The notes beneath the pieces are model-generated. The model saw only the letters and a program-made list of their open reading frames with translations. It had not been told where the DNA came from and searched no databases. A stretch of 64,000 nucleotides of DNA from assembly GCF_014805685.1 (NCBI RefSeq), contig NC_060893.1, positions 17,417,025 through 17,481,024 of the forward strand. Direction: 5' to 3'. This document shows positions 1 to 11,097 of this stretch, piece after piece (position 1 is the stretch's first letter; the number at the start of each line of letters is the position of its first letter). A program made the position numbers and the translations under genes. Source of the DNA: Silurus meridionalis (Eukaryota > Chordata > Actinopteri > Siluriformes > Siluridae).

Positions 1-914
1 CTCCCAAGAGAAATTGTTGTGAAAGGAAGGAGGAAGACAGTGAACAATGACTTTCTTGGTAGGCTACTGTTTAGATACAAGCCGTGTAACAGGCACTTTC
101 TTTCGTTAAAGCCTGTGTAAAGTTCATTAGTTTCAATGTAGGCAGGTGCTTATGTTCAAAATAAAAATATTTGTCAAATTCAGTGGGTGCTGCTTATATT
201 TGGGTGCGTTTAATAGTCCGGAAATTACGGTAAATTTATGAAGCTCATCTTTCAACTGATGTGAAAAATATAATTTTAAATCCACAATTGTTTTGTATAA
301 TGTTTTTTTTTTTTTTTTTTTTACTTCTCTCCTTTCTTCTGCAGTTCTACAACTTTAAACACATCTATTCCTTTCACAGTAACAGCCATCCTATTTTTCT
401 TTTTGTCTACCTGTCTCTTTTGCTCCTTTACTAGTTGAGTCTCTCAAATGAAAACATCCACTGAACTGGAGTGGAGATTCTCTCTCTCTCTCTCTCTCTC
501 TCTCTTGCTCTCTCCCCCTCCCCTTTTTTTTCTTTTTACTTTTGTAAATGGACTTGCCATTTCTTTTGCTCACTTTCTGAAATTTCAACCAGTGTTCAAT
601 CAAGCAGGAATCACAATCTGAAGCTTCAAACCCTCAATCTGATCAACTCACCCATCTCACTCCTTCCTCCATGATTCATGATTCTCTCTTTCTTTCTGTT
701 TCTCTCTTCCTTGCCATTGAATTGTCTTGATGAACTGCAGCTGCTATTGTGCTTTAAAAGAAAAACCTACAGTCTATTTAAGAATGATTCAATGAAAACA
801 AGAGAGAAAGAGAGGTTTTGGAGCAAAAAAGGCATAAATATAAAAAAAAAACCTTTACAAAATGGTACCAGAAGTGATAAAGCTGGCTTGTTTTCATTGC
901 TGTGTTTTTACACT
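1..914. other. Intergenic stretch without a gene
   Basis: No supportable gene. It holds a poly-T run at 303-322 and a TC dinucleotide array at 479-504. Open frames here are short and their composition follows the low-complexity tracts. I see no splice-like structure or family motif. Confidence 0.6.
479..504. repeat. (TC)n microsatellite
   Basis: Uninterrupted TC dinucleotide run, followed by an imperfect pyrimidine tract to about 535. Seen directly. Confidence 0.95.
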
Positions 915-1942
915 TGCAAGGAAGCTGTAGTTGTTGAGACTAATCAGTGCGCTCTGTTTCAGTCTGACACCAGACACCAGCCTCAGGGGGGATACGCCAA
1001 GCAGAGAAGTGTGGGAAGTGACAGGGGAATGCCGCCAAGTGTTCTTCGGCCAGCTGGACCACCTTATCCACCGATGCTGGACTCTGACACTGGACCCTCT
1101 CTGTTGTCCTTGCCGGAAGCCGTGCAACAAACTGCTCTAATGCCACGAGCTTGAGGATCTTGTCGGCACTTCAGTCCTCATCTAGCAATCACTTCCTGCA
1201 GGCGTCGCAAAGCTGTTGGGTGAAAACTTGGGAGCGGAAACAATGTCTTTGCTGCTCCTGGGTCCGTCTTACTTGCTGCAGAATTGCCTGCTTCAGGTCA
1301 CTGTATTCGAGCATGTGTCCGGCAGGCAGTTGCTGGGTGGCAAGCTGGGCCTCTGTCTGAAACGCTGTTATTGCTCCATGCACACTTAGAAAGAGGGGCT
1401 GGTGTTGGGCTGCTGGAGCTCAACAAGTGCCTTGACCAGCTCACCCAGCGACAAAGACTCCATGGCAAGACCCCTGCTTTCCTTCTTGGGTTTCGGCAAC
1501 AGTGTAAGAGACTCACTGGTTCCATGCTAGAAGAAGAACAGACATGCATTCGTTCAAGAAGCAGAGATTTCTTTATTTTACTTACGCCCCGGTGCTTTCC
1601 TTCCCAGTACTTACGCTGGGGATCAGCCACACTCACAGTTTTGGACACCTTTCCTCATCGTCTGCCTGAACCCACTCGCTGATCAGATTGTCTTTCCTTG
1701 GCGTCCAACCAAGCTCCTTCGCGGACCAGCTTGCCTTCTTTTTGAAGTACGCCTGTGCTCAATCACCATTCAGAGACCCTTATGCTTTCCTCTGCTTGGT
1801 GTGTCTCCTCCCCCCAAGACCGGTGTCTTTCTCCTCTTTATTTTGCATTGCCAGACACTCCTGGCTCCGCCCTCCAAAATGAGCGCTAAGACTACACCTC
1901 TAGCTGCTGCAACTAATCAGTGCACTCTGTTTCAGTCTGGCA
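915..1942 (-). mobile_element. LTR retrotransposon relic (Gypsy-like), internally deleted
   Basis: Read on the minus strand, two near-identical sequences starting TG(T/C)CAGACTGAAACAGAG lie about 970 bases apart, at 1942 and 969 running leftwards. They share about 30 bases ending GATTAGT and then drift apart. That fits the start of a 5' LTR and of a 3' LTR. A polyadenylation-like AATAAA follows at about 1840. Between the two starts is a broken gag-like frame. No pol region is present, so the element has lost most of its interior, and the 3' LTR is cut after about 55 bases. Family knowledge: SCAN domains derive from gag of Gmr1-like Gypsy elements. The assignment to that group is inference. 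Confidence 0.45.
975..1480 (-). pseudogene. SCAN/gag-like capsid fragment, frameshifted
   Basis: Minus-strand pieces in at least three frames together resemble the SCAN or capsid C-terminal fold: a start near 1467 reading MESLSLGELVKALVELQ, then a piece at 1383-1189 with LATQQLPAGHMLEYSDLKQA and FTQQLCDACRK, then a piece at 1146-940 with EQFVARLPARTTE and VQLAEEH. The order and spacing match capsid-like domains, in which several helices carry conserved leucines. The frame changes between pieces, so it cannot make a full protein. It lies between the two LTR-like starts at 1942 and 969, which suits gag of an LTR element. A relic of a host SCAN gene is the alternative and is less likely, since no zinc fingers follow. 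Confidence 0.5.
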
Positions 1943-2304
1943 CACTTGCTGCAGCACACTTTTCAGAGGATGAAAAATCAACAAATGCAAAAAACTCCAC
2001 AAAGTCATAAAGCCAAGCTGAGGATTCAACCATGGACCTTACTTATGCACTGGCAAATGTAAAAAGTTTTCTATCTTTTCTTTCTTACTAGTTTTAAACA
2101 TTTGAGATCATTCTGATACATCAATATACATAAATTTTAAATATTACAGCTGTAAATCTTATTTGGGCCTGCAATTCCAATAATGCAACCAGTAAATAGT
2201 GAATTTAGTATCCACTATTTAGAAGTAAGTACACTTCTTGGGAAAAAATAGGGCCAAGTCGAAAATGGTAAATAGCAGTAGAATCATTATTAAACTCATA
2301 AAAT

Positions 2305-3034
2305 GACCCTGGGATTTCTGTTGCGTTCTCTGACTATGAATTACATGGATCGCCTTACTGGAGATTTTAAATCAAGGCAATTTGTGTATTTTTGTGCATC
2401 TTCTACAGTAAAGAAAAAACGCAAACTTATAAATGGTTCTTGAAAAAAAAAACTGAAAACTGTTTTGAACCGTCCTTCCTCACGATGTCCAGCTTATCTT
2501 AAAAAGTCTGTCTTGAAAATATCTGCAGCCAATGTGTAATCAAAAAACAGCTATAAAGTATAAATTAATATGTTTGAGCTTGTGCAGTTTTCAGCAGATG
2601 CAGTTTGCAAGCTCTGACTAGCGTGCTCTCTGACCATTCAAACAAAAAATCGGAAAATGCTGATGTTATTGTACACCTGCTAGATGGCCCTGGTGTTTAA
2701 AGCAAAGGCTTCATTCTTATGTACTTGAAGCTACAGGTGCCTGCACTGTTGATTCTGAAGACCTCAAGGCAGACTTCATTTGACCCTGGCAACAGTGATG
2801 TCTGATATCTGATTGGATAGAACATAACATAAACATACAGTCCTAGACAAAAGCTATAAAATAATGAGAACAGACTGGATATACTGGAAATAATTTAATA
2901 CACATTCATGGAAAAAATATATCATAGATATTATATTATATTATTATTATAGGAAAAAATATAATATCGACACACGCCAGTGATTCTGATATATCAATAG
3001 AGAAGACCTTACTGGCCCTGAAGGCCTGCCACTG
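2305..3034 (+). mobile_element. Non-autonomous hAT-like element, 5'-truncated copy
   Basis: The same family as the complete copy at 36703-37731. Shared blocks in the same order include a stretch around 2380-2430, the TCTGACTAGCGTGCTCTCTGA block near 2615-2640, and the right end GGCCCTGAAGGCCTGCCACTG at 3014-3034. The left terminal repeat is missing. No transposase is encoded. Confidence 0.6.
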
Positions 3035-3900
3035 ATATCTGTATATGTATAGTTGCACTGTGAGTGATGGATGCTTATTCAGAATGAAGGGCATGCTTGA
3101 TTAACATGGAGGAAAGGTAATAAATAAATAAATGAACAGAAAATATGTCAACTCAAATCTCAGTTATAAAAAAAAGCCTAAAGGGCAAAACAAATTTGTA
3201 GAATACAGTACTTTTTCAGCCAAAGGTGATTAAGTAAATTATGCTCTAGATTTATTTTTTTGTCAGATGAGAATACTTTTTCAGATGGAAGAGTGGCTAT
3301 GTAATTATATGTGTGGGTGTACTCAGAAGACCAACAAACAAGCACATAATTATAACTAGAGACATAAACAGAAGATATGATCCTTATGTCATCGTTTTTC
3401 CCTGCACACTACATTAATAAGATGTACAAGTGGAAACAAGTGGACTCAATTCTAATAACCTTCTTCTGCATACTTGGGAATTTTTATACCCATGTACAAC
3501 TGGTTTATTTTGTATTTTCGCATCAGCAGACATGTCTCCAGCATCTTGTCCAGTAGAAACATGAGTAGATTTTATTCAGTGCAGAGCAAACACTCAGTCC
3601 ACATCTGCACCAGCATGCTCCCTCTGTTCACAATCTGGCCCTTTTTCTTCTACCCTTTGTCTTCTGTTTTCCTCCATCTGTTGCAGCTCCTCTTTAGAAT
3701 ATTCTGCATTGTACTGCAGAGATTAAGATCAGCAAAGACATGAATTCTCTTTTTGTTGGTTTTGTGCCATAAAAATAAGCAACCAGCTAACAATCTCTCC
3801 TTAAAAAAAATATTGACACGCCTTGTTTTGGCCTGGTTGCATGACAATTACTAAAATTATATCTTACTCCTGTGGTTTAGTGTCAAGGCTGACACAAGAA
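3035..3900. other. Intergenic stretch without a gene
   Basis: AT-rich, no supportable coding region. The open frame at 3474-3743 has no recognisable motif and its composition is that of non-coding DNA. Confidence 0.5.
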
Positions 3901-3904
3901 CAGT

Positions 3905-4150
3905 TTTTGAGGTAGAGTGTAGTTTTTTTGCATCCTGTTTTCCTCCTGCTCATCTGGGAATTCCTCCAGGGTCTTTTTTTCCCCTCACGTTTTAAAAACA
4001 TGCAGGTAGGAGGCTGAGTATGACAAATTGCCCCAACGACTGAATGAGTGTGTGTGCATAGTGCCCTCTGATGGATTAGTATCCCAGCCAGGGTGTAATC
4101 TATAGCCTCTCACCTAGTGGTCCTAGGATCTACTGTGCCTTTGTCCAGAA
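3905..4150 (+). repeat. Degenerate SINE/LINE-tail-like fish repeat
   Basis: Contains AAAAACATGCAGGTAGGAGG and, 70 bases on, GTGCCCTCTGATGGATTAGT followed by CCCAGCCAGGGTGTA. These recall a very common fish interspersed repeat (a segment with 'TGCCCTGTGATGGACTGG' and 'CCCATCCAGGGTGTA'). It is heavily diverged. Assignment is by memory of the family consensus. Confidence 0.5.
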
Positions 4151-4280
4151 TAACGCATTTGCTGAAGATTTGTCAATGACAAGGAACAGTTTTGGTTACA
4201 TTTTCTCTTAGCTATCCTCTCATGCTTGTCACATTACGAGAGTAAATAAGAGTTTTAAATTTGCCACTTAACGTCGGTTA

Positions 4281-4986
4281 TGTCAGGAATCCCCCTGCCA
4301 CGCCCCCTTCGGTGGCAGCATTCCCTAAAGCACCCTGCTTCTTCTCCCGTGTGGGCGAGCTCGTCGCAGTCATGCTGATCACATACACCTGACTCTCATT
4401 CACTCACTCATCCCATCTCCTATTTAAGCCCCTCACCTCCACACACTCGCCGTCCGTTATTGTTTGTGCATGATCGTATGTGTTGGTTCATGTCCGTCTG
4501 TGTGATCGCGTATACGGATCCCGCAACGTACCCTTCTTCTCGGACTCCGCATTCTCTCAACAGCACCCTGGATTACCCCGATCCTGCTGTTTCCATGTTC
4601 ATGCTGTCTGCACCACGTTTATCCATTGCGCTGCGCTTTCCATAGCACGGATCCGTAGATTCTCTACACGAACTGCCTCTGCTTTGACAGAACTTCGTGG
4701 ACCGTACTCCCGGAGTACACCAGTGGATATTACTGCTTCGCTACAAGTATTGGTGGATTATCTCCTGAGTATTCTCAATAAACTTTGTTTGCGTTTACTT
4801 CGGCTTCCGCCTACTTATCTCGATCTGCATGACCAATCAAACAAATTGCGGCAACGCTGTTGTGTAAAAAAACCTCCAAAAACACGTGCATGCACATTCT
4901 CATTTAATACCGCACATCATGTACATAAAGAAATTTCAAGCACGTTAATATATTGCCACTATATTGGTTTTCATTTATCTCGATCA
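4281..4986 (+). mobile_element. Candidate solo LTR
   Basis: The segment starts TGTCAGGAATCCCCC and ends CTCGATCA, the TG...CA form of LTRs. It is flanked on both sides by TCGGTTA (4274-4280 and 4987-4993). Inside are a TATA-like TATTTAA at about 4421 and an AATAAA at about 4777, in promoter-then-polyA order. It is clearly richer in CpG than its flanks. A 7-bp target duplication is unusual for Gypsy elements (usually 4-6), and the last 150 bases are AT-rich, so the right boundary could instead lie near 4832. No internal coding region remains. Confidence 0.5.
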
Positions 4987-5827
4987 TCGGTTATCTCAGC
5001 GCTTTTTGGCGTCCCCTAGGCCGGCAACATAACCGGGTTACTTTACTTAAAGAGATTTTTTCAGTATCAGTACTTTACTCCACTATTTATTCTTCTATAT
5101 AACTTTTTACTTTATTAATTACATTTTCACACAAATATCTGTACTTTCTACTTCTGACATTTTCAAAACCGGCTCGTTACTTTAGTTTCAATTCATTGAT
5201 TTGGTAAAATGTCAATATATTTTATTTTCACTGCGCACCGATTTCAGCCCACACACGGATTTCCTGTCATTGTGCGTCTTTTTCAATTCACTGGTGTATA
5301 AAGTCCTGTCACTTACTCACCACAGATGTAGACTAGTTTACGAAGCTAAGAATCAGCAGGCAGAAAGCAACAAATTAAAATTCTTTTAAACAGCACTAAA
5401 TTTTATTAACGCGCTATCAATTCAGCACGCATTTCTGTTTTACCATTTTTATAAAAAAAATATAAATACATAAATAAATAACCAAATATAAAAGAGGCGA
5501 AATGAAAACCTCCAGCAAAACATACACTTATTCCCGACATCCCTTCTTTACTTAGATATAAAATAAATAAATAAACTTTTAGCAAAAACTATTTTTAATC
5601 AGTAAACATTTGTTTTATTTATGAGCCAAGTCTCAAATCAAACACCAAATCCGCCATGATTCACACAATTAACACTCTGGGTGGCGTTTTGTGGGTTCCG
5701 TTTGGTGTCCTGATAATTTACGTAATTTAAACCACCATTATTACTTTAAAACATTTAAGAATTTTTTTGTCTTCCATTTTGTTGCATCCATATTTCTCCA
5801 TGTCCATGTTGTTTAAAGTATTAAAAA

Positions 5828-7085
5828 CAGGAAGTATTCAAGGGGCACCACCAAGCAAGCGGCACCACGAAGACCAAGGAGCTCGCCAAACAGGTCAGGG
5901 ACATAGTTGTGGAGAGGTACAGATCAGGGTTGGGTTATAAAAAAATATCCAAAACTTTGAACATCCCACGGAGCACCATTAAAGCCATTATTAAAAAATG
6001 GAAAGAATATGGCACCACAACAAACCTGGCAAGAGAGGGCCACCCACCAAAACTCACAGACCAGGCAAGGAGGGCATTAATCAGAGAGGCAACAAAGAGA
6101 CCAAAGATAACCCTGAAGGAGCTGCAAAGCTCCACAGCGGAGATTGGAGTATCTGTCCATAGGACCACTTTAAGCCGTACACTCCACAGAGCTGGGCTTT
6201 ATGGAAGAGTGGCCAGAAAAAAGCCATTGCTTAAAGAAAAAAATAAGCAAACACATTTGGTGTTCGCCAAAAGGCATGTGGGAGACTCCCCAAACATATG
6301 AAAGAAGGTACTCTGGTCAGATGAGACCAAAATTGAGCTTTTTGCCCATCAAGGAAAACGCTATGTCTGGCGCAAACCCAACACCTCTCATCACCCCGAG
6401 AACATCATCCCCGCAGTGAAGCATGATGGTGGCAGCATCATGCTGTGGGGATGTTTTTCATCAGCAGGGACTGGGAAAATGGTCAGAATTAAAGGAATGA
6501 TGGATGGCGCTAAATACAGGGAAATTCTTGAGGGAAACCTGTTTCAGTCTTCCAGAGATTTGAGACTGGGACGGAGGTTCACCATCCAGCAGGACAATGA
6601 CCCTAAGCATACTGCTAAAGCAAATCATTTTTAAATGTCTTGGAATGGCCTAGTCAAAGCCCAGACCTCAATCCAATTGAGAATCTGTGGTATGACTTAA
6701 AGATTGCTGTACACCAGCGGAACCCATCCAACTTGAAGGAGCTGGAGCAGTTTTGCCTTAAAGAATGGGCAAAAATCCCAGTGGCTAGATGTGCCAAGCT
6801 TATAGATACATACCCCAAGAGACTTGCAGCTGTAATTGCTGCAAAAGGTGGCTCTACAAAGTATTGACTTTGGGGGGGTGAATAGTTATGCACGCTCAAG
6901 TTTTCTGTTTTTTTGTCTTATTTCTTGTTTGTTTCACAATAAAAAATATTTTGCATCTTCAAAGTGGTAGGCATGTTGTGTAAATCAAATGATACAAACC
7001 CCCAAAAAATCCATTTCAAATCCAGGTTGTAAGACAACAAAATAGGAAAAACGCCAAGGGGGGGTCAATACTTTGCAACGCACTG
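5828..7085 (+). mobile_element. Tc1/mariner transposon, 5' terminal repeat lost
   Basis: The right end reads GGGTCAATACTTTGCAACGCACTG followed by TA at 7086, as for a Tc1 terminal repeat with its TA target. No matching inverted copy is visible upstream of the transposase, so the left end has been deleted. It carries one transposase frame with only a few lesions (see the pseudogene entry), which suggests a young copy compared with the other Tc1 relics in the window. A short TATC run follows the right end. Confidence 0.85.
5867..6867 (+). pseudogene. Tc1 transposase (DD34E), nearly intact pseudogene
   Basis: Cut-and-paste transposase that binds the terminal repeats and inserts at TA. The N-terminal paired-type helix-turn-helix region is readable (YKKISKTLNIPRSTIKAII near 5939-5995). 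The three catalytic acidic residues are all present: the D of LWSDETK at about 6320, the D of QQDNDPKHTA at about 6593-6601, and the E of [11 protein letters not shown] at about 6684. The lesions I see are few: the expected start codon at 5867-5869 reads ACG; a TGA at 6299 lies where this family usually has tryptophan; and near 6632 a TAA and a frame change separate the second D from the third acidic residue. The frame before and after the 6299 stop is the same. It is not expected to make a working enzyme. Confidence 0.85.
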
Positions 7086-7309
7086 TATCTATCTATCTAA
7101 TATTAATATGATATGAGGTCCAGTTACCAGTGTGACACTAAAACAGGTAGAAGTAATAACTACTTTTTACTTAAGTACATGTCAGAGCCCAGACTTCTTT
7201 ACTTTCACTTGAGTAAAAAAGTATAATCAGTACTTCAACTTTTACCTGAGCATTTCAAAACATGAGTATCTGTACTTCTGCTTAAGTAAAGGATGTGTGT
7301 ACTTTTGCC

Positions 7310-7735
7310 ACCTCTGCTTTGGATGCAGTCGCATGAAATTTTCCCTTCACTTGAACTAAGAGACCCAAAACTGTTCCAGCATGACAAGGCAAACTCCATG
7401 AAGATATGGTTTACATGGTTTGAAGTGGAAGATATCCCACTATAGAGGCCTGACCTTAAACCTATTGAACATTATGAACAGGGATGAATTTAAACACTGA
7501 CTGCACCCCAGGCCTCCTCACCTACATCAATACCTGACTTAATTATTAACACCCGTCTGTCTGAAAGATAACAAATATCCATAAGCACACTAAAAAATGT
7601 AGTAAAATATCTAACCAGAAGAGTGGAGGTTTTTATACCAGCAAATTGGGACTAAATTAATGCAATGCTCAAAAAGCACTTGCCATAGTTCTGACCAGGT
7701 GTCTGCAAACTTTTGCCAATATAGTGCATGTTTAA
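7310..7735 (+). mobile_element. Tc1-derived fragment (family B)
   Basis: Contains CTGTTCCAGCATGACAAGGC, then ACATGGTTTGAAGTGGAAGA, CTGCACCCCAGGCCTCCTCACC and ends CAAACTTTTGCCAATATAGTG. These are words of a common fish Tc1-type element whose transposase C-terminal region is read on the plus strand. The frame is broken throughout. Further copies in the window: 21083-21240, 26430-26685, 51540-52055, 56180-56402 and a scrap near 60165-60230. Confidence 0.65.
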
Positions 7736-7949
7736 AGCTAGCCAGCTAATGAAACCAAAAAAGAAGACCACCTGTGTAGAAAACATGTTCACATAGTTAC
7801 CAGAAAAGGAATTGATACTTGATTACCAGCTATCATAAATAGTGATCAATCAATCAGGTAAAATGAATAACATTTATTGTCTTGTTACAATGCCATACAT
7901 TAAGGAGTGGAATATATTAGGCAGAAAGTCGAGTGGACCATGGTGCAAT

Positions 7950-8425
7950 AGAGGAAGATGGCCTGGTCTAATTAATCACATTTTCCATGTGAACGTCTGG
8001 GTGCATGTGCATCACTTAGCTGGGCAACGGCAAAGGTAATATGATTTTACAGCAAAGGCAGTATGATGCTCCTGGCAATGTTCTGCTAGAAAACACTGGG
8101 TTTCGCTTTTCATGTGGATGTTTCTTTGACATGTACTACCTACCACATTGTTGCAGACCCAGTACACCGCTTTAAGGCAATAGCATTCCCCAATGGCAGT
8201 GGTCTCTTTCAGCAGGATAATGCTCCATGACACACTGCAAAAACTCTTAAGTAATGGTTCGAGGAACATGACAAAGCTTTCAAAGTGTTGACTTGGCCTC
8301 TGAATTCCGCTCGGTCAAGCCTGTGCGGGATGTGCTAAACAAACAAATCTGATCCAAGGAGAACCCACTTCACAACTTACAGTACATGACTTGAAAGATC
8401 TGATGCCCTATGTCCTATCACTAAG
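7950..8425 (+). mobile_element. Tc1-like transposase relic (family C)
   Basis: Holds GGATAATGCTCCATGACACAC (the 'QDNAP' catalytic motif region), then GTTCGAGGAACATGACAAAG, TTGACTTGGCCTCTGAATTCC and GTGCGGGATGTGCTAAACAA, matching the order second D, linker, third acidic block and 'LWDVL' of a fish Tc1 family. Several frameshifts and stops. No terminal repeats recognised. Confidence 0.6.
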
Positions 8426-9660
8426 CATGTCATAAATGCTTCAGAAGATTCATCTAACATGATCTAGCAGACTAAAACTTTGAGTTCCTAGTTCATTTAT
8501 ATTTGTTACTGCACAAATTTGATCTAAAGATGTACTTAGTTCAGTTAAATTCTTTACTGTCACTGGACTCCATATTGATGCTGCAAAGAGATTTAATCCT
8601 AACATAAGCATAGTAATTTTAAGTGTCCATGTAAAAGTCATGCAAAAATCACACACAAATCTCACAAGAGAAGAACTGTATTGAATTATTGAATTAAAAG
8701 AGTGTTTTTGTTTTTGTTGTATGTAGCATAGTAGCCTCATAATTAATATCACGCATACATTTAATTAGATAATTAATATTGCAGTGTAGCAAAAAACTGG
8801 CAAACACTCTCGCTCTCTTCTTACACACACACACACACAGAACAGAATCCAGATGGCTAATTAACAAACCATAATTTCATATAAGCAAATAAAGATCTTG
8901 TGTGAATTTAGTGACAGAGTAGAAAGCAGAAAAGGATAGGAAGAGTAAAAAAGAAGGAAAAGACCAAATAGCCTGGAAAATAAGCTACACCAACTGGATC
9001 AGTTATGTGAAAAGTTCTTGAGATAATTTGTGACATAAATTATAAAAGAGTTGACTGCAGGAGTGGATGGACTGCAGATGGAAAATAATAAAACTCGCCA
9101 TCAAGTCTCACATCAAGTTTTTTTTCCCAGTCAAATAAAGGTTTTCATTTACGTAGCTATTAAAGTTAAATTAAAATAAAACAAATTTGTGTATCATGCG
9201 GTGGGATTTTGCTGCCTCCAGAATAATAAAAACAACATAATAAAAAGACAAAAATGAAGTCATGATCACAAAAAAAAAGAATTTTGCTACAATGCTAGGA
9301 CAGTAGGATGATTTTTGTTATAACGAGATCCACATGTCATGATTACAATAAAACAGAAAATAACTTTTATAATGTACCGTATATAAGAGTCAAAAATTAA
9401 TATTCAAAAATCTGCAAAAAAAACTGTTCTTCCAGTAAAAGCTGGGTTTGTAGCCAGTGGCGGTGAGTTTTGCACTTTACATTTTACATTTCACTTGGTT
9501 CAGGTTAATCAATTTGAAACAAGACGAGAGCGAAGACACCTGGGAGAGAGAAAGACTGAGATAACATGCTGTAATGGAATCCATTCATTAGCATTGAAGA
9601 GGGGAAGAGACCAGAACACAGTCAGAGCAAAGAGAGATAAAGAGCAGTTTTCAATAGGCA
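8426..9660. other. Intergenic stretch without a gene
   Basis: AT-rich, no supportable gene. A short CA run lies at about 8823-8840. Confidence 0.5.
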
Positions 9661-9661
9661 T

Positions 9662-9666
<5 letters not shown>

Positions 9667-9715
<49 letters not shown>
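9667..9715. repeat. (AG)n microsatellite
   Basis: Uninterrupted AG run of about 49 bases. The open frames across it on both strands are repeat artefacts. Confidence 0.95.
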
Positions 9716-9719
<4 letters not shown>

Positions 9720-9769
9720 ATGCCATAAAACATCAATGTCCTGTAGAGATCCCAATTAGAATTTGGTTG

Positions 9770-10558
9770 AAAATATTTAAATCAGTAATTGAGCTTATTG
9801 CCCTCTATGGCAGTGAGGTGTGAGGTCCATTGACAAATCCAAATCAACAATTCACCAAATGGGAAAAACATTCAATTAAGACCCTGCATGCAGATTTCTG
9901 TAAAAAAATATATATATTACGTGTGCACTAGTACACAACAAATAACGCATACAGGGCAGAATTGGCAAATATCCACTAATCATAAATATACAAAAAAGGG
10001 CAATCACATTCTGGAAACATCTAAAACTCAGTGACCCTCACTCACATATACTAAAGCAATGAAATTTCAAGAGATGAGCAAAATAACAATCGTCTCTCTG
10101 ATGTTCTGATATTTCACTAACATCTACTGACCCTCATCACACTGATGCTCTGAATCACAACACCAACAAAATATGTATCTGCCTGTCACAACAGAAGAGA
10201 AAACATTCAATCTGCCCTGATCTGAATTCTCTAATACATGGAGATAACTCATATCACTTTATTTTACAGTGTAAAATAACTTGTAATATAATTATTCTCT
10301 TACTTTATTGTATATATTGCTTGTTTTTTGTAGATATCTGTTTAAACTGTATTTTATTCCTCTTTCATACACTATATTTCACCATTTTTCTTTGATTTAG
10401 TTCTCAACTAAATGCATCTCACTTTCTCTTTTTCTTTGTAAACATTTAATTTAATTTGATTGCAATATTTGTATGCTGCAATTGCTTTGGAAATATAAAT
10501 GTGCAACTTTTGTCATGCCAATAAAGCACATTGAAATTTGGGGGTTGAGAGGAGGATA

Positions 10559-10591
<33 letters not shown>
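9770..10591 (+). mobile_element. LINE 3' end with GA-rich tail
   Basis: Plus-strand translation in drifting frames gives words such as ELA/IGKYPLIINIQKRAI and FWKHLKLSDPHSH, and the DNA begins CCTCTATGGCAGTGAGGTGTG, corresponding to a 'YGSEVWGP' block near the C-terminus of a fish non-LTR retrotransposon. The 3' end is AATAAAGCACATTGAAATTTG followed by a run of AG pairs at 10563-10591, where a LINE tail would be. The open frame is destroyed. Clade not assigned (L1/Tx1-like is a guess). Confidence 0.5.
10563..10591. repeat. (AG)n array at the LINE tail
   Basis: About 14 AG units directly after the LINE-like 3' end, probably grown from its tail. Confidence 0.9.
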
Positions 10592-10596
<5 letters not shown>

Positions 10597-11092
10597 AATT
10601 CATGAATATGAAAGAACAAGAGCCACAGAGAAAAAAAGATGACAATAAAAAAGCTGTGAAAGCTGGATGAGAAAGAGTGACAAAAACAGAAAAATTCCAT
10701 ATGAAGATGAGATCCGTGAATTTCACATGGTGATACTCCATATTATTTAACATAAAAGGGCTTCAGCTCTTTAGTGCACACCAAAGCTGCAGTACAATTT
10801 CTACCCTGCTTCCCAAAGTTTTTTTCATGCTACTTATCCTAATGGCTAAATTTAGGATAGAAGTGGGTGGAATCGCTCCTACATCAAAATAATTATCATA
10901 TCATATAAAAACTTCTAGCCAATGCATACAAATCCAATCACATAGCAGTGAACCTGAGATGAGACAGGAATACACCCGGCTTTTTGAGCTCATTTATAAT
11001 GATTAACTATGGAAAAAAAACAAAGGATAATCCTGTATTAGGTAACTGACTAATTCGCTCAATCATCTGCCTCTCCAATGCAATCTGCGAAT

Positions 11093-11097
11093 GCGGC
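11093..11097. repeat. Target-site duplication GCGGC (left)
   Basis: Five bases directly abutting the solo LTR; identical to 11389-11393. Confidence 0.85.

Larger units (their letters stand above)
5030..7318. mobile_element. Short DNA-transposon-like repeat (ACTTTTACTTGAG family), split by Tc1
   Basis: Left part (about 5035-5825) is rich in GTACTTTACTC/TACTTTTT words. Right part (about 7115-7318) has ACTTTCACTTGAGTA, TACTTCAACTTTTACCTGAG and ends GTACTTTTGCCACCTCTGC. This recalls a widespread non-autonomous fish DNA transposon with such words at both ends. The Tc1 element at 5828-7085 separates the halves, so this repeat is the older platform. I do not see its target duplication, and its superfamily is not settled (hAT-like is a guess). 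Confidence 0.45.

Noticed and set aside
678..1154. 158-residue plus-strand frame
   Set aside because: It is antisense to the gag-like relic in its second half and pyrimidine-rich non-coding in its first half; no domain.
9495..9728. Frames rich in Arg-Glu or Ser-Leu across AG arrays (also 10446-10753, 50229-50477)
   Set aside because: Dinucleotide-repeat translation.
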